Notes under the pieces: generated by a model
The model's database searches: none
What the model was told of the DNA's origin: nothing
Seen by the model: the letters and a program-made list of their open reading frames with translations, nothing else
In this document: piece after piece, positions 1 through 7,004 of the stretch
Position numbering within the stretch: position 1 is the first letter of the stretch
Layout of the letters: every line of letters begins with the position of its first letter
Program-made: the position numbers and the translations under genes
NCBI GenBank assembly: GCA_022844575.1
Contig: JALHLL010000053.1
Span: 1 to 16,059, forward strand
Length of the DNA stretch: 16,059 nt
Reading direction: 5' to 3'
From: a bacterium
Lineage (GTDB): Bacteria; Bacteroidota; Ignavibacteria; Kapaibacteriales; UBA961

Positions 1-15
1 GTGCTCTTCCGATCT
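1..15 (+). other. Illumina TruSeq adapter remnant at contig end
   Basis: The first 15 bases, GTGCTCTTCCGATCT, are identical to the 3' end of the Illumina TruSeq read 2 adapter. They are not genomic. They mark this position as the raw end of an assembled contig and show that the first gene is cut by the assembly and not by biology. Genomic sequence starts at about base 16. Confidence 0.93.
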
Positions 16-17
16 CA

Positions 18-392
18 CCTAAAGGCGAAAGTATGAATATGCCCGGTGTCTCTTATTCGAATGCCAATATACGTTATACAAAAGGCAATGATGATGTTAC
101 CGTAAAGATTACGGACTATAATCAGGCATTTGCCATGTATCAGGGGGTTGTAGCATTATGGAGTTTGGGAATGTCGGTGGATAATGATAATGAAACGGCA
201 AAAGGATATAATCCGAATTTGGAATTAAGCGGCGGCTGGGAAAAGCTCGATAAACAGAATAAATCTGCTGAATTATTACTCGGTATCGGCTCAAGATTTT
301 TTATTGAAATAAGGGCGAGTAATCAAACAAATACGGACTTTGTAAAATCCATAGCCAACTCGATGAAATTAGCGGAAATGTCGAAAATGTAA
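18..392 (+). CDS. C-terminal part of an unrecognised protein, 5' end missing
   Basis: The frame is open from the adapter junction with no stop, so the apparent Met at 33 is probably internal and the N-terminus is lost beyond the contig end. About 125 residues remain. Visible features are a VTVKITDYNQAF segment, a short hydrophobic helix-like stretch (YQGVVALWSLGM), a GGWEKLDKQNKSAE segment and a C-terminal RFFIEIRASN strand followed by a helix (residues TDFVKSIANSMKL). The alternation of strands and polar turns with a terminal helix suggests a small alpha/beta domain. It gives me the impression of exported hypothetical proteins of FCB bacteria, but I do not recognise a named family. It ends 24 bases before a strong palindromic terminator, so it is the last gene of its transcript. 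Confidence 0.7.
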   Translation, partial: PKGESMNMPGVSYSNANIRYTKGNDDVTVKITDYNQAFAMYQGVVALWSLGMSVDNDNETAKGYNPNLELSGGWEKLDKQNKSAELLLGIGSRFFIEIRASNQTNTDFVKSIANSMKLAEMSKM

Positions 393-416
393 TATAACAA
401 TCTAATAATATATTAT

Positions 417-442
417 AAGGCGGTTAATTAACCGCCTTTTTT
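417..442 (+). terminator. Rho-independent terminator (perfect palindrome)
   Basis: A perfect 22-nt palindrome with core AGGCGGTTA / TAACCGCCT occupies 417-438, followed by a T run ending at 442. It ends the truncated first gene. Almost the same stem recurs at 1319-1345 after the next gene. Confidence 0.85.
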
Positions 443-561
443 GTATGATGAATATTAGTCCCGAATCGAAATAATCTTCACTTAATGGGTGTACAAAAAA
501 CAGCACGTCTCATGTCGTAACATGTTTAGTTCAAAAAAGTATAATGCATCATTTCTTAAAA

Positions 562-595
562 TTTGTTAAATATTTGGTATTCCGTAATAGCTTTG
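562..595 (+). promoter_or_regulatory. Bacteroidota-type promoter for the DUF1287 gene
   Basis: TTTG at 562-565, a 22-nt spacer and TAGCTTTG at 588-595 match the Bacteroidota consensus TTTG-N(17-23)-TAnnTTTG. Transcription would start near 602, giving a leader of about 77 nt. A 7-bp inverted repeat, CCGTAAT (582-588) and ATTACGG (606-612), brackets the -7 element and the predicted start, so it could be an operator or an early RNA hairpin. The rest of 443-678 shows no gene. Confidence 0.5.
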
Positions 596-678
596 TTAAG
601 TTCGGATTACGGCTTTCCACAATTCTCCGTCATAAAACCTAAGCAGCATAAAAAGCCGCAACAAAAACAATACATACA

Positions 679-1308
679 ATGAGAACTCTCGTTTCCATTA
701 TCGCATCAGTATGTACATTCGGACTTGTATCCATTGTTCCATATCCTTATCATGGCACTCTTCAGCACGATGAACAACCGAAAGATTTTTACGGTCATTT
801 ATGCAAAGCGGCTATTACCTTAACCTTTACCAAAGTTCAGTATGACCCCGCCTATGTACAAATCCCTTTTCCGAACGGCGATGTCCCACAGAACAAAGGT
901 GTTTGTGCCGATGTTGTGATAAGAGCATACAGAAAACTGGGTATTGATTTACAAAAAGAAGTACATAATGATATTTCCAAAAATTTTATGAAGTATCCAC
1001 GCAAATGGGGACTCTCAAAACCCGATAAAAATATTGATCATCGGAGAGTATTAAATTTGATGACCTTTTTTGAACGAAAAGGAACAGTCAAGCCGATAAC
1101 CGATAATGCGCAGGATTATATCCCCGGCGATATAGTCAGTTGGGAATTACAAAATGGTAAATATACCCATATAGGCATTGTTGTTAATGTACGTTCACTC
1201 GATAGTAAACGATATATGATTGTTCATAATATTGGGGCGGGGCAGATAATGGAAGATTGTTTATTCCGATTTAAGATTATCGGGCATTATAGGTATGAGC
1301 AAAAATAG
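679..1308 (+). CDS. DUF1287 family secreted protein (YijF-like)
   Basis: This 209-residue protein has an N-terminal hydrophobic signal-like segment (residues 2-20) and then the full DUF1287 signature: YDPAYVQIPFPNGDVP (about 55-70), GVCADVVIRAYRKLGIDLQ (74-92), a YP.KWG motif, KNIDHRRVLNL (about 117-127), and a C-terminal PGDIVSWEL ... HIGIVVN block. Cys76 in GVCADVV and His164 in HIGIVVN sit where a papain/NlpC-P60-like Cys-His pair would be. A role as a cell-envelope amidase or peptidase is plausible, but the family has no established reaction that I know of. E. coli YijF is the best-known member. The length is normal for the family. The gene has its own promoter and terminator, so it is monocistronic, and it is convergent with the pirin gene. 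Confidence 0.9.
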   Translation: MRTLVSIIASVCTFGLVSIVPYPYHGTLQHDEQPKDFYGHLCKAAITLTFTKVQYDPAYVQIPFPNGDVPQNKGVCADVVIRAYRKLGIDLQKEVHNDISKNFMKYPRKWGLSKPDKNIDHRRVLNLMTFFERKGTVKPITDNAQDYIPGDIVSWELQNGKYTHIGIVVNVRSLDSKRYMIVHNIGAGQIMEDCLFRFKIIGHYRYEQK

Positions 1309-1318
1309 ACCTCTCATA

Positions 1319-1345
1319 AAAAAGGCGGTTATTAACCGCCTTTTT
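1319..1345. terminator. Bidirectional terminator between convergent genes
   Basis: AAAAAGGCGGTT (1319-1330) pairs with AACCGCCTTTTT (1334-1345) around a 3-nt loop. A-runs on one side and T-runs on the other make it work in both directions, for the DUF1287 gene (+) and for the pirin transcript (-). Only one base separates the stem from the pirin stop codon. Confidence 0.85.
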
Positions 1346-1346
1346 A

Positions 1347-2222
1347 TTAATCTTCCAAAACACCGAATTTACCGCTTCTGAAATCTTCATATGCCTGTAT
1401 TATTTGTTCCTTCGTATTCATTACAAAGGGTCCGTAAGGAACTAACGTTTCATTAATGGGTTCGCCACTAAGCACTAAACAAATAAAATCATCCTCGCCT
1501 TGTAGTGATATTTCCTCGCCATCATTATTAAACAAAACAAAGTGATTTGTTTCTGCTTTTTGACTACCGTTTATAAGAACATTCCCTTCAATAATCACGA
1601 TTCCCGTATTATAGGTATTCGGTAATTGAAATGTCATCGTATCACCTTTTTTGCCTTTGCAGTTCCACAGATTCAACGGCGTAAAGGTTGAGGCAATACC
1701 GCGCAATCCATTCAATTCGCCGGCTATTATTTCCGCATAACCGTTATTATCAGGGAAATTATAAACTGGTATATCCTTATGTACAATGCCCTGATATTTA
1801 GGGTTGGTCATTTTGTCTTTCGCGGGCAAATTCACCCACAGTTGCACCATCTGCATAGAGCCGCCCTTTTTGGCAAAATTCTCTTCATGATATTCTTTAT
1901 GGAGAACACCACTTCCGGCTGTCATCCACTGAACATCACCTTCATAAATCACTCCACTATTCCCCGCCGAATCATGATGCGCCACACTACCCTTATAAGC
2001 AATGGTCACGGTTTCAAAACCACGATGCGGATGTACACCTACACCACGCGGCTCATCCGTCGGTGGAAAAAAGTGCGGTGCGCCATAGTCCAATAAGAAA
2101 AAAGGACTCATGCGGTAAATACCTTGATTTATTCCGCTTGGAAAAAAATTATGAACATGAAAACCATCACCCACCGTATGTGCCGGTGGTGGCGAAAAAA
2201 TATGTTGTACTGTTTTTTGCAT
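1347..2222 (-). CDS. Pirin family protein
   Basis: Pirins are two-domain bicupin proteins; some bacterial members have quercetinase activity, and others bind metabolic enzymes or act as regulators. The N-terminal cupin carries GVGVHPHRGFETVTIAYKG (about residues 60-78) and GDVQWMTAGSGVLHKE (about 96-111), giving the expected metal ligands His-x-His plus a later His and Glu. The second cupin (about 160-285) is more diverged, as is usual, and includes GNVLINGS. The length (291 aa) is normal. I chose the ATG at 2222. A TTG at 2237 would add five residues but would overlap the stop of the upstream lipoprotein gene at 2230-2232. With the ATG start the gap is 7 nt, so the two genes are probably co-transcribed. 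Substrate unknown. Confidence 0.93.
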   Translation of the reverse strand: MQKTVQHIFSPPPAHTVGDGFHVHNFFPSGINQGIYRMSPFFLLDYGAPHFFPPTDEPRGVGVHPHRGFETVTIAYKGSVAHHDSAGNSGVIYEGDVQWMTAGSGVLHKEYHEENFAKKGGSMQMVQLWVNLPAKDKMTNPKYQGIVHKDIPVYNFPDNNGYAEIIAGELNGLRGIASTFTPLNLWNCKGKKGDTMTFQLPNTYNTGIVIIEGNVLINGSQKAETNHFVLFNNDGEEISLQGEDDFICLVLSGEPINETLVPYGPFVMNTKEQIIQAYEDFRSGKFGVLED

Positions 2223-2229
2223 ATTGTTT

Positions 2230-3417
2230 TTACTCAACCCAATTATACATATATGTAGATTTATCCGGTAATGTAGTTATGGACGAATCTTTCAGGTTCA
2301 TAGTATGTAAGGTGCGGAAGAAGTAAAACCTCGCAAATTCATCAAAGATTGTTGAAGATGAAAAAAGAAGATTAGAACCATCTTTCGAAACACGCGGACC
2401 GAACTTATACCCTACTATTGCGCTATCGGTGATTTGACTCAACTTTTCGTCTTGGATTGAGTAAGAATATAGTTCACATGAGAAGTCAGGGTGACTTGAG
2501 TAGTTTTTTGTCCCTGAAAAATAGACCTTGTTGTCGTCTGCTGAAAAAACCGGAAACAGTATTCGTTCAAACTCCTTTATGACAATAGTCTTTTCAACCT
2601 GCCATGACAAAGTATTGATAAAAATTAGTGTATTCTCACCTGTTGTTGTCATTAGAAATTTATTGTTATTAGACCACTCCAATGTAGTTGCAGCAAAATA
2701 AACATAACGTCCGTCCGAAATAATTCTCTTTTTTAATGTACCATCTAATGACGCAACATACAGAATATCTGTAGGTCTCGTATTATCATACCAGCCACCA
2801 TAATATGTGATATATTTATCATCGTTGGAAATTCTAAATTGTTGATCCTCTGCGACATCATCAGCTAACTGAATTTTTTCTCTTGTTCTTAAATCTAGCA
2901 CATATAATCTCGATTTCTGATGGAGCAGACCATTTTGTGGGTAAGAAGAGACACTGTCTACAACGAAACATACTTTATTGCCATCATTAGTTATTGCCGC
3001 TTCACGTCGTATTCTTATAAAAGAATGTGATCTATCATACGATCTCTCAATTAATTCAGAGCTTCCGGTCTTTAAATCTACCAAGTATAATGAACTGTAA
3101 TTTAATCTTGTATCAGGATTATAACCTTCCTTTACAATAAAGGTTTTTTCATTTTTGACAACTGAGTTGAAACGGATTCTTCCTCTCATTATCTCTCTTT
3201 TATTGTTCCCTTTATCATCAGTTGCCCACACCACTCTATTAGTATCTGTTTCTGCGTTGGTTGTCAGATATATAATTCCTTTTACATGAGAATTATTATT
3301 GTTATTATTATTATTATTCCCAGTATCGTCGGGTTTTGTGGGATCAGATGTTTTCGAACAAGAAAGGAGTGTTAGCAAAGCCATTAAGGCACAGGCAGAA
3401 GTAAGATGTTTGTACAT
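2230..3417 (-). CDS. Beta-propeller (PD40/TolB-like) lipoprotein, paralogue 1
   Basis: A 395-residue lipoprotein. The signal peptide ends in a lipobox (LLSC, Cys20) and is followed by a Ser/Lys/Asp linker with nine consecutive Asn residues (about 35-43). The mature part is a series of WD40-like PD40/TolB-type blades, seen in repeats such as ISNDDKYITYYGG, ADDNKVYFSG and SKDGSNLLFSSS, each followed by a strand reporting a named variable (LYVLDLRTREKIQLADD). Such proteins usually bind ligands or partners and are not catalytic. The signal peptide predicts a lipid-anchored envelope location. It is clearly paralogous to the upstream gene at 3529-4683: both share KGNNKRE.MRG near the N-terminus and TLPDKST near the C-terminus. 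Function unknown; the feoAB context suggests but does not prove an iron or envelope-stress link. Confidence 0.85.
   Translation of the reverse strand: MYKHLTSACALMALLTLLSCSKTSDPTKPDDTGNNNNNNNNNSHVKGIIYLTTNAETDTNRVVWATDDKGNNKREIMRGRIRFNSVVKNEKTFIVKEGYNPDTRLNYSSLYLVDLKTGSSELIERSYDRSHSFIRIRREAAITNDGNKVCFVVDSVSSYPQNGLLHQKSRLYVLDLRTREKIQLADDVAEDQQFRISNDDKYITYYGGWYDNTRPTDILYVASLDGTLKKRIISDGRYVYFAATTLEWSNNNKFLMTTTGENTLIFINTLSWQVEKTIVIKEFERILFPVFSADDNKVYFSGTKNYSSHPDFSCELYSYSIQDEKLSQITDSAIVGYKFGPRVSKDGSNLLFSSSTIFDEFARFYFFRTLHTMNLKDSSITTLPDKSTYMYNWVE
3292..3318 (-). repeat. Trinucleotide repeat encoding poly-Asn
   Basis: A run of ATT/GTT triplets on the + strand reads as nine Asn codons (eight AAT, one AAC) on the coding strand. 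It lies between the lipobox and the propeller of the lipoprotein. The paralogue at 3529-4683 lacks it, so it is a recent expansion and probably variable in length. Confidence 0.8.
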
Positions 3418-3424
3418 GCGCGGT

Positions 3425-3453
3425 TAAGTATAATATGAAACAGACAGATGCAA
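3425..3453. repeat. 29-nt perfect direct repeat, copy 1
   Basis: This stretch upstream of the downstream lipoprotein gene is identical over 29 nt to 4689-4717 upstream of its paralogue. It begins TAAGTATAATATG and ends CAGATGCAA. It lies wholly in the spacer between the feoB-like stop and the lipoprotein ATG. Confidence 0.95.
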
Positions 3454-3454
3454 T

Positions 3455-3514
3455 TTACATATTCGCGACATTATATACAACAAAAGCCATACTATAGATA
3501 GTAGCAAAAGTATC
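3455..3514 (-). pseudogene. feoB: Fossil of the feoB 3' end
   Basis: Read on the minus strand in the feoB frame, these 60 nt encode DTFATIYS followed by MAFVVYNVANM and a stop. The true FeoB C-terminus (4719-4778) encodes YTFVLAYS followed by MAFVVYKVANM and a stop. About 15 of the last 19 residues match, and the stop codon and the following spacer also match. It is the residue of a tandem duplication whose unit began inside feoB and contained the lipoprotein gene. It can also be read as a 21-codon mini-ORF starting at 3520, but I see no reason to think that is functional. Confidence 0.85.
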
Positions 3515-3528
3515 TTTCATACTCTTAT

Positions 3529-4683
3529 TTACTCAACCCAACTATAAAATACTGTGGATTTATCGGGTAATGTTGTAATATTGGAATTGTTCAGATTAAT
3601 AGTATGAAGACTGCGAAAAAGATAGTATTCGCCCTCAGTTGCTGTCGGTGGGGATGATGAGAATAGCAATGTAGTTCCATCACTGGATATCTTTGGTAAT
3701 ATTTTCGCTCCGGCAATACGGTTACCAATTAATGGGGTAATTTTTCCTGTATTTAATTCATAAGAGTATATATCATAAGCATAATAAGTATTGTTTATAT
3801 TCGTTTGGGAGCTAAAGTAAATTGTTGAATTGTCTTTTGAAAGAAACATTTCATCCATGAGACCTAAGTCAGGCAGTAGAATTGTTTTTTCTAACTGCCA
3901 GTCATTTCTATTGATAAAAAAAATCTTTCGTTCCTTAGAACTACTTATTATTAGATATTTATTATCGTCAGACCATTCATAGTTACTATACATACCTTCA
4001 GAATTTTCATCAAATACAAGCCGTTGCTTTATTGTTTCATCCAATGAAGTTACATAGAACCTACCATCGGGATTTCCGCTATTATCCCACCCACCACAAT
4101 ATACAATATAATTACCGTCGGGCGAAATACTTGGTTTCTGTCTTCTAAATAAATCATCAGCCAAAAGATTCACGTTTCTCGTGGATATATCCATTACATA
4201 AAGTTTATAAAAGTTATATCCCTTCGATTCGACGAGTACAGAACTATCTACAATAAAACAAATTCTTTTTCCATCGGGAGACAATGCCGTTTCAGGTCTA
4301 ATACTTGTATTAACCTCACCTACCCTTATAGGTTTCTCGTATAGTTTGCTGTTAGTATTCGTTTTTAAATCATAGAGATACAATGTGGCAAATCTCATTT
4401 GCTTTTCATTATTATACTTGTATTCTAGTATCGGAACCTTGTCATCATGAATACGTGAATTGCATACCGCATTTCCTCTCATTAATTCCCTTTTATTGTT
4501 TCCTTTTACATCGCTTACCCATAAAACACCATTCGAGTCGCTTCCGCCCAAAGAACTTGCATACACAATCCGTTTAGCATTACTGCTATTATACAAATCA
4601 TCCGGACTATTAGCATTTTCAGAACAAGAAACTATTGTCAAAAGCGCCAATAAAGCACAGGCAAAGGCAAGATGTTTGTTCAT
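3529..4683 (-). CDS. Beta-propeller (PD40/TolB-like) lipoprotein, paralogue 2
   Basis: A 384-residue lipoprotein with a signal peptide and lipobox (IVSC, Cys20), a short Asn/Ser/Pro linker and a PD40/TolB-like beta-propeller. Blade motifs include LSPDGKRICFIVDS, ISPDGNYIVYCGG, EWSDDNKYLIISSS, SKDNSTIYFSS and SSDGTTLLFSSS. It keeps the same order of blades as the gene at 2230-3417 and is roughly 40-60 percent identical to it by eye, depending on the region. It starts 35 nt after the feoB stop with no Shine-Dalgarno and is probably co-transcribed with feoAB. It carries no catalytic motif that I can see. A ligand-binding or scaffold role in the outer membrane or periplasm is an inference. Confidence 0.85.
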   Translation of the reverse strand: MNKHLAFACALLALLTIVSCSENANSPDDLYNSSNAKRIVYASSLGGSDSNGVLWVSDVKGNNKRELMRGNAVCNSRIHDDKVPILEYKYNNEKQMRFATLYLYDLKTNTNSKLYEKPIRVGEVNTSIRPETALSPDGKRICFIVDSSVLVESKGYNFYKLYVMDISTRNVNLLADDLFRRQKPSISPDGNYIVYCGGWDNSGNPDGRFYVTSLDETIKQRLVFDENSEGMYSNYEWSDDNKYLIISSSKERKIFFINRNDWQLEKTILLPDLGLMDEMFLSKDNSTIYFSSQTNINNTYYAYDIYSYELNTGKITPLIGNRIAGAKILPKISSDGTTLLFSSSPPTATEGEYYLFRSLHTINLNNSNITTLPDKSTVFYSWVE

Positions 4684-4688
4684 GTGGC

Positions 4689-4717
4689 TAAGTATAATAT
4701 GAAACAGACAGATGCAA
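4689..4717. repeat. 29-nt perfect direct repeat, copy 2
   Basis: Identical to 3425-3453. Here it fills almost the whole 35-nt spacer between the feoB stop (4719-4721) and the lipoprotein start (4683). On the coding strand it reads TTGCATCTG ... TATTATACTTA, so it could hold a -10-like TATACT very close to the ATG, but no Bacteroidota TAnnTTTG element is present. Confidence 0.95.
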
Positions 4718-4718
4718 A

Positions 4719-6587
4719 TTACATATTCGCTACTTTATAGACAACAAATGCCATAGAATAGGCAAGTACAAATGTATAGGCAAAGGCAAAAGCAGGCCAT
4801 TTCCATGAACCCGTTTCTCGTTTTAGCACCGCTATTGTAGATATGCATTGTAAAGCATATACGTAAAACATAAGAATACTCAAACATGTTGCAAAGGGAA
4901 GTGTCTTTTGCAGAATCTCACGTAATTGCATATCGCTTTCCGATACATCGGTGCTATATAATTGCCCCATTACAGAAACAAATACCTCACGCGCAGCAAA
5001 ACTGCCGACAACACCTATCGTTGTTTTCCAATCAAAACCAATCGGGGCAAAAACGGGTTGTAATGTTTTACCCATTGTACCGGCATACGATTGTTCAAGC
5101 TGTATTCTTTGTGCTTCAAGCGGTGAAGTTCCTACAGGTATATCCGCTTTCGGAAATTCCGTTAAAGCCCACAGTATTACCGAAAATACCAAAATTACCG
5201 TTCCGGCATTTTTCAAAAATTCCTTGGAGCGATTCCAAACAATGATACTTAATGATTTCATTGAAGGTATTCTATAAGGCGGAAATTCCATTAAAAATGG
5301 TAAGGTTGCTCCTCGAAACAATGTCTTCTTAAATAACAAAGCCAATAATAGCCCCGTACATGCCGCTATTATATATAGACCCGCCAAAACAAGTGCCTGT
5401 ATATTTAAAAAACCCGCTATAGTAATAGGCGGAATACATACTCCTATCAATAAGGCATACACGGGCAAACGTGCGCTGCATGTCATTAAAGGGGCAACAA
5501 GCATTGTTGCCATTCTATCTTTTTCCGAAGGAATTATCCGTGCAGACATAATTCCCGGTATTGCACATGCAAATGAGCCCAATAATGGAATAAAAGAACG
5601 CCCTTGTAAACCGAATATTCCCATCAAACGGTCTATTAAAAAAGCCGCTCTCGATAAATATCCGCAGTCCTCAAGAAATACTATAATCACATTAAGTAAC
5701 AGAATTTGGGGTATAAATACAAGTACGCTTCCCACTCCGGCAATAAGGGCATCCGTTATAAAATCGCGTAACAAACTTTCGGACATTGTTCCGCGAACAA
5801 AATTTTGCATTGCGGAAAATGTGGTTTCCAAACCATTCATTAACGGTTCAGCCCATGAGAAAATGGATTGGAAAAATAAACCGAGTACAAGAATAAATAC
5901 CAATGGGCCAAGTATCGGGTGTAAAAATACTTTATCTAATTTTTCCGATACTTTATCGGTTTGTATCGTAATCACTTCATCAAAAATTTCTCTTATTCTT
6001 TTATGCCGCTCAGTAATATCGGCATCCTTGCGCACAATCGCATTCGGTAAAGCAAATTCGATTTCATTAAATAATGATCCGCGTAATTCCTCCAGGCCTA
6101 TCCCCTTTTGTCCGACCACGGGAATAACGGGAATTCCCAAATAACGTTCAAGCAAAATATCATCAAGTATTCCGCGCCTTGCTTTAATTTCATCAATCAT
6201 TGTAACAACGGCTATTGCAGGTATTTTCAGTTCGGCACAAAAAGAAAAAAGAAAAAGACTTTTTTCCAAACTGCTGCCATCCAATACAATAACAATTTTA
6301 TGCGGATGCGGTATTTCCTTATTATGTCCCTTTAATACATCGAATGTTAATTGTTCATCGGCTGATTTTGGTAATAAGCTATACACCCCGGGTAAGTCAA
6401 CAATATATCGTACCGATGAATGCTCATGGATTGTACCGATGGTCGGCTCGACGGTAACACCCGGGAAATTGCCTACTTTCTGATGTAAACCCGTAAGCGC
6501 ATTGAACAAGGTTGTTTTTCCGCAATTAGGTGTGCCGACAAACGCGATATAATCACGATCATCGGATTGTGGAGATTGTTCATTCAT
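4719..6587 (-). CDS. feoB: Ferrous iron transporter FeoB
   Basis: FeoB imports Fe2+ across the inner membrane using a cytosolic G domain. The G domain is visible at residues 10-170: G1 GTPNCGKTT (18-26), G2 GVTVE (43-47), G3 DLPG (64-67), G4 TMID (129-132) and G5-like GQKGIG (about 158-163). A short helical linker leads to the membrane part, which starts near residue 220. Gate motifs are present: CAIPGIMSARIIPSEKDR and CSARLPVYAL, and later VVGSFAAREVFVSVMGQLY. At 622 aa it is shorter than the 773-aa E. coli protein, mainly because the linker between the G domain and TM1 is short. The usual Asn of the G4 motif (NMxD in E. coli) is Thr129. No FeoC follows. It lies 32 nt downstream of feoA. Confidence 0.96.
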   Translation of the reverse strand: MNEQSPQSDDRDYIAFVGTPNCGKTTLFNALTGLHQKVGNFPGVTVEPTIGTIHEHSSVRYIVDLPGVYSLLPKSADEQLTFDVLKGHNKEIPHPHKIVIVLDGSSLEKSLFLFSFCAELKIPAIAVVTMIDEIKARRGILDDILLERYLGIPVIPVVGQKGIGLEELRGSLFNEIEFALPNAIVRKDADITERHKRIREIFDEVITIQTDKVSEKLDKVFLHPILGPLVFILVLGLFFQSIFSWAEPLMNGLETTFSAMQNFVRGTMSESLLRDFITDALIAGVGSVLVFIPQILLLNVIIVFLEDCGYLSRAAFLIDRLMGIFGLQGRSFIPLLGSFACAIPGIMSARIIPSEKDRMATMLVAPLMTCSARLPVYALLIGVCIPPITIAGFLNIQALVLAGLYIIAACTGLLLALLFKKTLFRGATLPFLMEFPPYRIPSMKSLSIIVWNRSKEFLKNAGTVILVFSVILWALTEFPKADIPVGTSPLEAQRIQLEQSYAGTMGKTLQPVFAPIGFDWKTTIGVVGSFAAREVFVSVMGQLYSTDVSESDMQLREILQKTLPFATCLSILMFYVYALQCISTIAVLKRETGSWKWPAFAFAYTFVLAYSMAFVVYKVANM

Positions 6588-6619
6588 TATGTTTCAGTAA
6601 CTAATGGCGAGAGAGAAAT

Positions 6620-6847
6620 CTATAGAGGGGTAACCATAACTTTATTGCTGTCATCGGGTCTTAATGCCAAACGCATCGTACCGAATGCCACTTCCATCGG
6701 ACCGCTGAAGGGTGCTCTTCTCACAAGCATAATCTCCGTGCCCGGTATTAACCCCAATTCTTGTAAGCGTTCCGTAAATTCATTCATTTCTCCGAATGAG
6801 GTTACGGAAGCACGTGAGCCGACGGATAGTTCTGTGAGTGAAATCAT
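6620..6847 (-). CDS. feoA: FeoA, SH3-like partner of FeoB
   Basis: A 75-residue cytosolic protein with the typical FeoA pattern: L.ELSVGSRASVTSF near the N-terminus, then RLQELGLIPGTEIMLVRRAPFSGPMEV, and a C-terminal LALRPDDSNKVMV strand. This is the small SH3-like beta-barrel that supports FeoB-dependent Fe2+ uptake. The length is normal. It is the first gene of the feoAB transcript, with a Bacteroidota-type promoter 23 nt or more upstream of its ATG. Confidence 0.95.
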   Translation of the reverse strand: MISLTELSVGSRASVTSFGEMNEFTERLQELGLIPGTEIMLVRRAPFSGPMEVAFGTMRLALRPDDSNKVMVTPL

Positions 6848-6869
6848 AGTATGTTATTCTTATTTATAC

Positions 6870-6901
6870 CAAATCTAAACAAAAACATTCATTTTACCAA
6901 T
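6870..6901 (-). promoter_or_regulatory. Bacteroidota-type promoter for feoAB
   Basis: On the minus strand ATTG (6901-6898), a 20-nt spacer and TAGATTTG (6877-6870) match TTTG-N(17-23)-TAnnTTTG with one mismatch. The predicted start is near 6863, giving a leader of about 16 nt. I see no convincing Fur-box dyad around it. Confidence 0.55.
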
Positions 6902-6943
6902 TTATAACAATAAAGTATTGGACAAATCTTAAGCCAAAAAAAT

Positions 6944-6981
6944 AAAAAACCCTGTAAATACCAAGTATTACAGGGTTTTTT
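6944..6981 (-). terminator. Terminator of the S1 gene
   Basis: AAAAAACCCTGTAA (6944-6957) pairs perfectly with TTACAGGGTTTTTT (6968-6981) around a 10-nt loop. The stem lies 23 nt beyond the S1 stop codon and gives a U-run on the minus strand. It also separates the S1 gene from the feoAB promoter. Confidence 0.85.
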
Positions 6982-7004
6982 TCATGTATCAGTTTTGATT
7001 CCTA

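Noticed and set aside
2223..2237. TTG start for the pirin gene
   Set aside because: It would overlap the lipoprotein stop, and the ATG at 2222 gives a normal pirin N-terminus.
3455..3520. 21-codon mini-ORF made by the feoB fossil
   Set aside because: Its sequence is fully explained as a feoB remnant. It lacks a Shine-Dalgarno, and nothing suggests it is translated.
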